DNA of 64,000 nucleotides from Cognatiluteimonas profundi (GTDB lineage: Bacteria; Pseudomonadota; Gammaproteobacteria; Xanthomonadales; Xanthomonadaceae): assembly GCF_009792795.1 (NCBI RefSeq), contig NZ_VKHQ01000004.1:430659-494658 (forward strand), written 5' to 3'. A program made the position numbers and the translations under genes. Positions 57,296 to 64,000 of this stretch are shown here, in pieces. The notes beneath the pieces are model-generated. The model was not told the origin of the DNA and made no database searches. It was given only the letters and a program-made list of their open reading frames with translations. Position 1 is the stretch's first letter. The number at the start of each line of letters is the position of its first letter.

Positions 57296-58324
57296 ATGAG
57301 CGTTTCCCTCGACAAGCTGCGCGCACTGCGCCGGCAGGCGGGCCACGCAGTGCCCGCCCCCATCGAAAACCGGCCGCCAGCAGCGTGCGATGCGCAACCG
57401 GTCGATCCGGCGTCTCCCGTCTCCCGCGCGCGGGAGACGGTGCCCGAAGGGCGGATGAGGGCCGCTTTTCCCGACGCAACGTCGCTTCCCGCCGCCAACG
57501 ATCCGCTTCCCGCCGTCGACGCCATTGCCGCGCTGCGTCGCCTGCTCGGTGTGCGCGAGCGACGTCCGCTCGCCACGCCGCCGCGCATTCCCGTCGACCG
57601 CACCCTGCCCGGCGACGAGATCGCGCCCGGCTTGCGCCTGATCGTGTCGCGGATCCCGATCGCGGCGCCGCAGGCGTCGCTGCAGCTGGCCTTTGCCAGG
57701 CGCGAGGATCACGTCGATCCGCGCGCGCTGCTGTTCTTCGACACCGAGACGACGGGTCTGTCCGGCGGCACCGGCACGCGCGCCTTCATGATCGGCGCGG
57801 CCGACTGGCACCACGATCCGCTGCAGGGCGACGGCCTGCGCATCCGCCAGCTGCTGATCACCACGCTGGCCGCCGAGCCCGCGATGCTGCGGACGTTCGC
57901 CTCGTGGCTGGCGCCGCACACGGTGCTGTCCAGCTACAACGGCCGCTGCTACGACGCGCCGCTGCTGAAGACGCGCTACCGGCTGGCACGCCTGGGCGAC
58001 CCGATCGGCGGCCTGGATCACGTCGACCTGCTGTTCCCGACCCGCCGGCGCTATCGCGGCAGCTGGGAGAACTGCCGGCTGGCGACGATCGAGCGCGAAC
58101 TGCTGCGCATCGTGCGCGAGGACGACCTGCCGGGGTCGGAGGCGCCGGCGGCATGGTTGTCCTACCTGCGTGGCGGCGCCGCACGCAACCTGCGACGCGT
58201 CGCCGCGCACAACCACCAGGACGTGGTGACGCTGGCGCTGCTGCTGTTGCGCCTGCATGCGGTGCATGCGGCCGATACGCCGGCCGACGGCGGCGTTGAC
58301 GCGACGGCAACGGACAGGGCCTGA
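57296..58324 (+). CDS. mrfB: MrfB/YprB-type DEDD exonuclease (RNase H-like)
   Basis: The 342-residue protein carries a DEDDh/DEDDy-like exonuclease core: FFDTETTGLSGGTGTRAFMIG with Asp and Glu near 149-151, TVLSSYNGRCYDAPLL with the second Asp near 222, and AAHNHQDVVTLA with the last His/Asp pair. This matches YprB, which in B. subtilis is MrfB and works with the helicase MrfA. The N-terminal 80 residues form a low-complexity linker whose part around residues 41-58 is encoded by a palindromic repeat (57417-57462). The stop overlaps a possible start of the next gene (TGATG). Confidence 0.87.
   Translation: MSVSLDKLRALRRQAGHAVPAPIENRPPAACDAQPVDPASPVSRARETVPEGRMRAAFPDATSLPAANDPLPAVDAIAALRRLLGVRERRPLATPPRIPVDRTLPGDEIAPGLRLIVSRIPIAAPQASLQLAFARREDHVDPRALLFFDTETTGLSGGTGTRAFMIGAADWHHDPLQGDGLRIRQLLITTLAAEPAMLRTFASWLAPHTVLSSYNGRCYDAPLLKTRYRLARLGDPIGGLDHVDLLFPTRRRYRGSWENCRLATIERELLRIVREDDLPGSEAPAAWLSYLRGGAARNLRRVAAHNHQDVVTLALLLLRLHAVHAADTPADGGVDATATDRA
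57417..57462. repeat. Palindromic repeat module inserted in frame in the mrfB linker
   Basis: A 24-base perfect palindrome (57417-57440, CCGTCTCCCGCG and its complement) is followed by TGCCCGAAGGGCGGATGAGG. I recall this composite (a CTCTCCCGC palindrome joined to a GAAGGGCGGATGAGGG unit) as an intergenic element in many proteobacterial and Xanthomonadaceae genomes. Here it is translated as about VSRARETVPEGRMRAA without breaking the reading frame, in a non-catalytic linker. The repeat CGTCTCCCGTCTCCCG just upstream suggests a slipped or duplicated edge. Confidence 0.65.
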
Positions 58325-58356
58325 TGCTCGGGCTCCCATCGCCTGCTGGACCGCCC

Positions 58357-58662
58357 ATGGCATTCGTGCGTTTCGCCTTCCCGGTCGCCCTGCTGCTGGC
58401 CCTGCCGGCCTGCGCCGGGACGCCGCCACGGCACAGCGATCCCATGCCACCGTCACGCATGACCTGCAACGCCGATGCGGCGCAATGGGCGATCGGCCAA
58501 CAGGCGACGACGGATATCGTCGAGCGGATCCGCAGCGACAGCCGCAGCCGCGTCGTGCGCATGCTGCATCCGGGCCAGATGGTGACGATGGAATTCAGTG
58601 CCGAACGGGTGGATATCCGCGTGGACGGCAACAACGGCATCCTCGCGGTGACCTGCGGCTGA
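58357..58662 (+). CDS. I78-family peptidase inhibitor lipoprotein
   Basis: The protein has about 101 residues from the ATG at 58357 (MAFVRFAFPVALLLALPAC, lipobox LPAC). An ATG at 58324 overlaps the mrfB stop (TGATG) and would add 11 residues, with a less hydrophobic N-terminus. The mature part matches the I78 potato-inhibitor-like family: CNADAAQWAIGQQATTDIVE, a DSRSRVVRMLHPGQMVTMEF core and a C-terminal VDGNNGILAVTCG with two cysteines that can pair. Such bacterial lipoproteins probably inhibit serine proteases in the envelope. Its coupling to a DNA-repair pair is unexplained. Confidence 0.78.
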   Translation: MAFVRFAFPVALLLALPACAGTPPRHSDPMPPSRMTCNADAAQWAIGQQATTDIVERIRSDSRSRVVRMLHPGQMVTMEFSAERVDIRVDGNNGILAVTCG

Positions 58663-58705
58663 TCGATCGCCGCTTCACGCACCACGCGGTGCGCGGCACA
58701 CCGGG

Positions 58706-58939
58706 TCAGATGCGATCGTCGATGCCGACGATGCCCGACTGCTTGGCGCAGTGCGCGCAGCAATAGAACTTGCCGTCGTGCTCGGCGCCGTGGCCGATGA
58801 TCCGGCAATGGCAGTGGCTGCAGGTCGGCGCCAGGGCGTGGATGGCGCATTCGAAGGAATCGAACGTGCCCGAGCCGGCCGGCGTTTTCACCGTGAAGCA
58901 CTTGTCGTAGTCGTTGCCGCAGACATCGCATCGCGCCAT
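58706..58939 (-). CDS. Small cysteine-rich zinc-ribbon protein
   Basis: This is a 77-residue protein starting MARCDVCGNDYDKCF. Its cysteines (CDVCG, FECAIHALAPTCSHCHCRI and FYCCAHCAK) can form two or three zinc sites. The sequence closely resembles small uncharacterised zinc-ribbon proteins that I know mostly from actinobacteria as well as some proteobacteria, sometimes labelled metallothionein-like; the function is unknown. A GAGG lies about 9 bases before the ATG. Its 3' end faces the I78 gene, 43 bases away. Confidence 0.75.
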   Translation of the reverse strand: MARCDVCGNDYDKCFTVKTPAGSGTFDSFECAIHALAPTCSHCHCRIIGHGAEHDGKFYCCAHCAKQSGIVGIDDRI

Positions 58940-59006
58940 GGCCTGGTCCTCGCTGGCAGTTGCCGCGAGTATCGGCATGCCGCTGGCCACGGCTGGTGAA
59001 ACCGGG

Positions 59007-59792
59007 TCAGGCGCCGACGCGGCTGGCCTGGAGCAACAGCGTGGCCAGGGCGCGATCGCCATCGGCCAGCAACTTCGCCGGACTGAGCGCGAAGTGGCTG
59101 CGGACAACCGCTTCACCGATGCACCACTCGCGCTCCTCGTCGCTGAATGCGCGCGAGCCGCTGCTGACCTGCTGCAGCCTGGTCGTGCTCGGCGCGATCT
59201 CACCGGGCGCCTCCGGGCGCGCCTTCGGCAATCCGCCGCCGCGCTGGGCGGCCTCGACCAGCACGCGCAGGCGCCGCTGCGCCAGCTCGACCTCGCTGCC
59301 ATGCGCGTCGGCACCGTCCAGCGCCACCGCCGCCGAGAGCGCCTGGCGCAGGGTCGCCAACTCGTCCTGCAGGTCCGCAAGACCGGCCTGCAACTCGCGG
59401 TGCGCGGTGGCGAGCGTCGCGGTCAATGCATCCTGCGCGGTGTCGCGCTCCGCCTGCAGCTGCCTGAGTCGTGCCTCCAGGCGGACCAGTTCGGCATTGG
59501 GATCGACGAGCGTGTCGGCCTGCAGGCGCTCACGCACCTCGCGCCCCAGTTCCGCGTACAGCTGCGGATGGGTGAAGTGCAGCTCGCGGGCCGCCTGCTG
59601 CCAGGCGTAGGCGACCTGCTGCGCGGAAAAGGTCTGCGGCGCGGCGGCGACTTCCTTCGGCGTGTCCTCGGCCTTGCTCATGCCGATGATGTTCTCGTCC
59701 ATGCGCGCGCGCAGCGGGCTGTTCTCGAAGTGCGGATCCGCACGGCGCAGCGCGGCACGACAATCCAGCAACAGGTTGCGCAAGTCCTTCAT
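59007..59792 (-). CDS. Coiled-coil protein of unknown function
   Basis: The protein has 261 residues, starting MKDLRNLLLDCRAALRRADP, with AGGG 9 bases before the ATG. The central region (about 75-165) is a long heptad-like helix (LEARLRQLQAERDTAQDALT...). The N-terminal 70 residues and C-terminal ERLEWCI-like EEREWCIGEAVVRSHFAL look like small folded caps. No transmembrane helix or enzyme motif is visible. It precedes the zinc-ribbon gene on the same strand by 67 bases. I do not recognise it. Confidence 0.6.
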   Translation of the reverse strand: MKDLRNLLLDCRAALRRADPHFENSPLRARMDENIIGMSKAEDTPKEVAAAPQTFSAQQVAYAWQQAARELHFTHPQLYAELGREVRERLQADTLVDPNAELVRLEARLRQLQAERDTAQDALTATLATAHRELQAGLADLQDELATLRQALSAAVALDGADAHGSEVELAQRRLRVLVEAAQRGGGLPKARPEAPGEIAPSTTRLQQVSSGSRAFSDEEREWCIGEAVVRSHFALSPAKLLADGDRALATLLLQASRVGA

Positions 59793-59968
59793 GGTGACAA
59801 TCCCTGTCGTCCTCCGGGACTGCTATCAGGCCACATCGGCGGTCGCTTGTCGCTGCCGCCGCGCAGACGCGCGACACGCCTGGCCGCCGGCCACGATTCA
59901 CCCGACCTTCGCGCGATGGCCACCGATCATCGGTTGATGAGCTGCGCCATCACCACCCGTTGCATGCC

Positions 59969-61015
59969 ATGGACACCGGCTTGCAGCCCGTGACCGCCGC
60001 CCCGCCCGCGGGCGGGGCCGGGTGGCTGCGCGTCACCCTGTACGACGCCGACGGCGCCGACCGCACGCTCGATGCCGATGCGATCGATGTCGCGTCCCTG
60101 TCCGAGCGGCAACTGTTGTGGATCGACGTCGACATCGGTGATGCGGAATCCATCGACGACACCACGGTCGCGCGCTGGTCAAACCTGGCACAGCGGCTCG
60201 ATCTCGGCGCGGATGGCGCGCAGCTGCTGCGCGAGCTCAACGGCAGCGCGCGCCTGCAGAACTTCGGCGAGTGGTTCCTGGTGCAGGTGATCGCGGCGGA
60301 GCACAGCGGCGGGCTGAAATTCCGCGGGCGACGGCTGGCGATCATCTGCGGGGACAACCGCGTCGTCAGCATCCATCGCGGGCCGGTCGACTTCATCGAG
60401 CGCCTGCGCGAGCGCGAACGCGCGCAGACCCGCATCGGCAGCCTCAGCGCCGAGGGCTTCACCGCCTCGCTGCTGGACTGGATGGTCGAAAGCTACCTGC
60501 ACGCGGTGTCGGATTTCGAGGCCGCGGTGGATCGCCTCGAGGTCACCGTGCTGGCACGCGCGGTCAATCCCGACAGCCTGCCGGAGCTGGCCCGGCTGCG
60601 ACGCGGCGCCTCGCGCCTGCGGCGGATGCTGGCGCCGCACCGGCACGTGTTCGGCGCGCTGGCGCGGCCGGATTTCCGACCCGACGAGAGCGGCATCGCC
60701 GACCGCCAGTTCCGCGCGCTGGAGCAACGTTTCGAGCGGGCCATGGATGCGGTGGAAAACACCCGGGAGCTGGTGGTCGGCAGCTTCGAGCTGTTCACCA
60801 CGCGCATCGCGCAGCGCACCAACGACACCATGCGCACGCTGACCTTCGCCACCGTCCTGCTCGGCTCGCTGGCAATGATCGCCGGCGCGCTGGGCATGAA
60901 CTTCAAGGCGGGATTCTTCGACACTGCCGATGTCGGATTCTGGACCGCGATCGGCGCGATGGCGTCGATCGTGCTGGTCGCGGTCGGCATCGGGCGCTGG
61001 CGGCGCTGGTTCTAG
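59969..61015 (+). CDS. CorA-family transporter, ZntB-like
   Basis: This 348-residue protein belongs to the 2-TM GxN (CorA/ZntB) family, inner-membrane pentameric channels or transporters for Mg2+, Zn2+ or similar ions. The long cytoplasmic domain contains LLWIDVDIGD, RLQNFGEWFLVQVIA and a stalk helix; the two C-terminal helices contain the LGMNF motif near residue 310 (GMN) and end GIGRWRRWF. Overall order resembles ZntB more than CorA. I use the ATG at 59969; a TTG at 59960 is a weaker choice. Specificity is not proven. Confidence 0.85.
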   Translation: MDTGLQPVTAAPPAGGAGWLRVTLYDADGADRTLDADAIDVASLSERQLLWIDVDIGDAESIDDTTVARWSNLAQRLDLGADGAQLLRELNGSARLQNFGEWFLVQVIAAEHSGGLKFRGRRLAIICGDNRVVSIHRGPVDFIERLRERERAQTRIGSLSAEGFTASLLDWMVESYLHAVSDFEAAVDRLEVTVLARAVNPDSLPELARLRRGASRLRRMLAPHRHVFGALARPDFRPDESGIADRQFRALEQRFERAMDAVENTRELVVGSFELFTTRIAQRTNDTMRTLTFATVLLGSLAMIAGALGMNFKAGFFDTADVGFWTAIGAMASIVLVAVGIGRWRRWF

Positions 61016-61044
61016 GACGCTGTTTTCAGGAAGTGGGTGAGGCG

Positions 61045-62301
61045 TCAGCGCAGCGCTTCGAGCGGCTGCACGGGGGTGCTCGGTGCGCGCGCATAGCGCC
61101 ACGCGATCAGCCAGCCGCAGCCCAGCAGCAGCGCCGCGATCAGGAACGGCGCGCCCGGAAGATGCAGTGGCGCACGATCGCCGATGAACAAGCCGAAGGA
61201 GCCGGCGAAGATCGCCGGGCCGATGATGCCGGCCAGGCTGACCAGACTCATCAACGCGCCCTGGATGCGTCCCTGCACGTCGCTGCCGACCTGGCGCGTG
61301 ATCAGGGCCTGCGTCGATGGCGAGGCCAGTCCCCAGATCGCCGACACCGGGATGCCGAGCAGGAATACCCAGCCGCTGCCCGCGAACGCATAGATGCCGA
61401 ATCCGACCACGCCGCAGGCCAGGCCCAGCAGCAGCGTGCGACGTTCGCCCAGCCGCGGCACGATCCGGCCGACCAGTCCGGCCTGCACGATCACGCTGCA
61501 CACGCCCACCGCCGCCAGCACCCAGCCGACTTCGCGCGGGCCCCAGCCGTAGCGGTAGTCGGCGAACAGCACAAAGATGCTCGGGTAGACGTAATGCGCC
61601 AGGTTGGCCAGGAACACCACCGCCGCCAGCCCGAACACCTGCGGGTAGCGCCGCAGCAGCACCATCGAGCCCAGCGGATTGGCGTGCGACCAATCGAAGC
61701 TGCGCGCGCGTTTTTCCGGCGGCAGCGACTCGGGCAACACGAACAGGCCATAGCAGAAGTTCAGCAGCGCCAGCCCCGCGGCGAACCAGAACGGCAGCCG
61801 CAGCGAGATCGCGCCGAGCCAGCCGCCCAGCAGCGGACCGATGATGAAGCCCACCCCGAACGCCGCGCCGATCAGGCCGTAACTCTTCGCGCGCTTGTCG
61901 GCGCTGGTGATGTCGGCGACATAGGCATTGGCCGTGGTGAAACTCGCCGAGGTGATGCCGGAGATCACCCGGCCCACCAGCAGCCACGGCAATGCGTTCG
62001 CCAGCGCCATGAAGCAGAAATCCAGGCCCAGGCCCAGGCACGACAGCAGGATCACCGGACGTCGCCCGTAGCGATCGGACAGGGCGCCCTGCACCGGCGA
62101 GGAAAAGAACTGGATGCCCGCGAACACGGTGCCGAACACGCCGATCCAGTACGCCGCGTGCGCGGTGTTGCCACCGGTGAAATCCTCGATCAGGTGCGGC
62201 AGCACGGGAATGATCAGCCCGAACGACAGCACGTCGATCAGCACGGTGAAGAAGATGAAGACGAGCGCGGCGTTGCGCCCGCGCTGGACGGCAGTGTTCA
62301 A
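61045..62301 (-). CDS. TCR/Tet-family MFS exporter
   Basis: This is a 12-helix major facilitator efflux protein (418 residues) of the TetA/TCR family. Motifs: DVLSFGLIIPVLPHL in helix 1, the A motif GALSDRYGRRPVI, GVGFIIGPLLGGWLG (motif C of drug-proton antiporters) and QGRIQGALMSLVSLAGIIGP near helix 10. Similarity to TetA is a family relation; it does not prove tetracycline export. The start is a TTG at 62301 (MNTAVQRGRNAAL), with no strong SD. The 89-base gap to egtD (62302-62390) contains no obvious terminator. Confidence 0.88.
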   Translation of the reverse strand: MNTAVQRGRNAALVFIFFTVLIDVLSFGLIIPVLPHLIEDFTGGNTAHAAYWIGVFGTVFAGIQFFSSPVQGALSDRYGRRPVILLSCLGLGLDFCFMALANALPWLLVGRVISGITSASFTTANAYVADITSADKRAKSYGLIGAAFGVGFIIGPLLGGWLGAISLRLPFWFAAGLALLNFCYGLFVLPESLPPEKRARSFDWSHANPLGSMVLLRRYPQVFGLAAVVFLANLAHYVYPSIFVLFADYRYGWGPREVGWVLAAVGVCSVIVQAGLVGRIVPRLGERRTLLLGLACGVVGFGIYAFAGSGWVFLLGIPVSAIWGLASPSTQALITRQVGSDVQGRIQGALMSLVSLAGIIGPAIFAGSFGLFIGDRAPLHLPGAPFLIAALLLGCGWLIAWRYARAPSTPVQPLEALR

Positions 62302-62390
62302 GATGCGTCCGCGGTCGACGGTGGGCCGCGCATTCTAGCCGGCGGGATGCTGTGGCTGCCGCCCGTCCCACGCCTGCCCGAAGCGCTTGC

Positions 62391-63368
62391 TCAAATCGCC
62401 TGCAGCAGGCGCAGGCCGAAGCGGTCGTCGTCGTCGTTCCAGCGCGCGCTGACGCGCAGGCCCGCGGCCAGCGCCAGGTCGGCGAAGCCGGGGTCGGTGT
62501 ACTTGTGGCTGTACTCGACCAGCATCTGCTCGCCGCGGGCGAAGCCGAAACGCCGCCCGGCGACGTGCACGACCTGCGCGCGCTCGCTGACCAGGCAGGT
62601 CTCGATGCGGTGGCGCTCGCGCGCATACACGGCGCGATGGCGGAAGCCATCGAGGTCGAAATCGCTGCCGATCTCGCGATTCAGCCGCGCCAGCAGGTTG
62701 AGGGTGAACGCAGCGGTGACGCCGGCCGCGTCGTTGTAGGCAGCCTCGAGCGTGGCCGTGTCCTTGTCCAGGTCGATCCCGATCAGCGCACGCCCCTGCG
62801 CGCCCATAGTCTGGCGCATCGCCGCCAGCAGCGCGACGGCGTCGCCGCGGGCGAAATTGCCCAGGGTCGATCCGGGAAAGAACACCAATGCGGTGCGCGG
62901 TCGCCGGCATGGTTCGGGCAGGTCCACCGGCTGGGTGAAGTCGGCGCAGACCGGCAGCATCTCCACCCGTGGAAACTGCCGTGCCAGGCGCGCGGTCGTG
63001 TCCAGCAAGGTCGCGCGCGAGATCTCGATCGGCGTGTACGCGACCGGATCGTCCAGGCCTTCGAGCAGGCGTTCGGTCTTGCGCCCGCTGCCGCTGCCGT
63101 ACTCGACCACGTGCGCGCGCGCGCCGATGGCGTCGGCGATGCGCTGCATGCGCGCATCCAGCAACCGCGTCTCCACGCGCGTGAGGTAGTACTCGGGCTG
63201 GCGCGTGATCTCCTCGAACAGGGCCGACCCGCGTGCGTCGTAGAAATACTTCGATGGCAGCCGCCGCGGTATCCGCGACAATCCCGCGAGGACATCGGCG
63301 GTGATGTCGTCGGTGGTCGGCCGCAGGTCGGTCAGGCGGACCTGGACCTGCTCCAGCGCGACGTTCAT
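62391..63368 (-). CDS. egtD: L-histidine N-alpha-methyltransferase (ergothioneine synthesis)
   Basis: EgtD trimethylates histidine to hercynine using three SAM, the first step of ergothioneine synthesis. It has 325 residues, with the SAM motif [35 protein letters not shown] and a C-terminal [31 protein letters not shown] is a family hallmark. The start is the ATG at 63368, which overlaps the egtB stop by four bases (ATGA), so egtB-egtD are translated together. Two-gene egtB/egtD sets with other enzymes supplied elsewhere are common in proteobacteria. Confidence 0.93.
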   Translation of the reverse strand: MNVALEQVQVRLTDLRPTTDDITADVLAGLSRIPRRLPSKYFYDARGSALFEEITRQPEYYLTRVETRLLDARMQRIADAIGARAHVVEYGSGSGRKTERLLEGLDDPVAYTPIEISRATLLDTTARLARQFPRVEMLPVCADFTQPVDLPEPCRRPRTALVFFPGSTLGNFARGDAVALLAAMRQTMGAQGRALIGIDLDKDTATLEAAYNDAAGVTAAFTLNLLARLNREIGSDFDLDGFRHRAVYARERHRIETCLVSERAQVVHVAGRRFGFARGEQMLVEYSHKYTDPGFADLALAAGLRVSARWNDDDDRFGLRLLQAI

Positions 63369-64000
63369 GGCGCGTCCCTGGCCAGGCGCAGCCCGGAGAA
63401 CTGCCAGCGATCCTGGGCATGGAAGAAATTGCGGTAGCTGGCGCGGACATGGTTGCGCGGGGTGGCGCAGCTGCCGCCGCGCAACACGCACTGCGCGCTC
63501 ATGAACTTGCCGTTGTATTCACCCAGCGCACCGGGCATCGGGCGGAATCCGGGATACGGCAGGTAGGCGCTCGCGGTCCACTCCCACACGTCGCCGAACA
63601 GCTGCTGCAGGCGTGCACGCGGGTTCGGCGCCGGCTGCGGCTGCAGCACGCCACTGTCGAGGAAGTTGCCGGCGACCGGTTGCGCGCTGGCGTGCGATTC
63701 CCACTCGGTCTCGGTCGGCAGGCGTGCACCGGCCCAGCGCGCGTAGGCGTCGGCCTCGTACTGGCTGACGTGGCAGACCGGTGCATCGGGATCGATCCGA
63801 CGCATGCCGGACAGGGTGAAGGCGTGGGTGAGGTCGGCGTCCCAGTACAACGGTCGCGACCAGCCCCGTGCCTGCACCGTCGCCCAGCCATCGCTGAGCC
63901 ATGCGGCCGGATCGCGATAGCCGCCATCCTCGATGAAGGCCCGGAACTCGGCATTGCTGACCGGACGCGATGCCAGTGCGTGCGCGGGCACCAGCACGCG
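63365..64000 (-). CDS. egtB: Ergothioneine sulfoxide synthase EgtB, C-terminal part (truncated by window)
   Basis: This is the C-terminal formylglycine-generating-enzyme-like domain of EgtB, the non-haem iron enzyme that joins hercynine to a sulfur donor (gamma-glutamylcysteine or cysteine). Visible are [77 protein letters not shown] and the ending [12 protein letters not shown], all in family order. About 211 residues are present; the N-terminal DinB-like iron-binding part lies beyond the right edge. The stop overlaps the egtD start. Confidence 0.92.
   Translation of the reverse strand, partial: RVLVPAHALASRPVSNAEFRAFIEDGGYRDPAAWLSDGWATVQARGWSRPLYWDADLTHAFTLSGMRRIDPDAPVCHVSQYEADAYARWAGARLPTETEWESHASAQPVAGNFLDSGVLQPQPAPNPRARLQQLFGDVWEWTASAYLPYPGFRPMPGALGEYNGKFMSAQCVLRGGSCATPRNHVRASYRNFFHAQDRWQFSGLRLARDAP

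Overview
The window is GC-rich (about 70% by eye), densely coded chromosomal DNA from a gammaproteobacterium of the Lysobacteraceae (Xanthomonadaceae) type, closest in feel to Lysobacter, Luteimonas or Stenotrophomonas relatives. Supporting signs are the ubiK-comM block divergent from glnK, radC next to the CoaBC genes, dut and a membrane-anchored AlgC/XanA-type mutase, biosynthetic arginine decarboxylase divergent from spermidine synthase, a SPOR protein coupled to argS, and a 33-residue tail shared by two proteins that I associate with this family. I see no tRNA, rRNA, CRISPR array, prophage, insertion sequence or transposase gene. No gap between genes exceeds about 260 bases.

Layout. 1-7.2 kb: truncated K+/H+ antiporter, comM, ubiK, glnK, a TPR-GGDEF sensor, a PAP2 phosphatase and speE. 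7.3-12.5 kb: speA, an SDR dehydrogenase with a half-size DMT transporter, small unknown genes and a SPOR-domain protein. 12.5-19.2 kb: argS, radC, then a tight operon of split coaC/coaB, dut and phosphomannomutase. 19.2-25.5 kb: YbhB-like protein, TPR-sulfotransferase-like protein, YheT-like hydrolase, acyltransferase, YkvA-like protein, hotdog thioesterase and a 65-residue protein with the same tail as the YkvA-like protein. 25.6-29.4 kb: a coupled sixA / YceI-like / phospholipase D operon and a solo ParA. 29.5-40.1 kb: 2OG-oxygenase, ClpP-like lipoprotein, gamma-glutamyltransferase, a fused indolepyruvate ferredoxin oxidoreductase and a GAF-GAF-GGDEF-EAL protein whose end runs into a 28-bp inverted repeat. 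40.2-49.6 kb: M61 peptidase, an MBOAT/SGNH O-acetylation pair, DUF938 methyltransferase, NYN-LOTUS protein, FAD oxidoreductase and succinyl-CoA:acetate-type CoA transferase. 49.7-54.6 kb: 2H-phosphoesterase-like protein and a three-gene ABC exporter. 54.7-58.7 kb: an MrfA/MrfB-like repair pair separated by a REP-like palindrome, with an I78-type inhibitor lipoprotein. 58.7-64 kb: a small zinc-ribbon protein, an unknown coiled-coil protein, a CorA/ZntB-like transporter, a Tet-type MFS exporter and egtD with truncated egtB.

The genes are mostly housekeeping or accessory metabolism. Many neighbours are joined by 1-4 base stop/start overlaps (GTGA, ATGA, TTGA, TAGTG, TGATG), which suggests widespread translational coupling. 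I did not find a clearly new multi-gene defence or biosynthetic system. The most unusual signals are the split CoaBC, the shared C-terminal RERD-GYG-SSGY module, the palindromic repeats that supply a gene end (40.1 kb) or sit inside a coding region (57.4 kb), the mrfAB-type pair with its extra lipoprotein, and a glnK that lacks its usual amtB partner.
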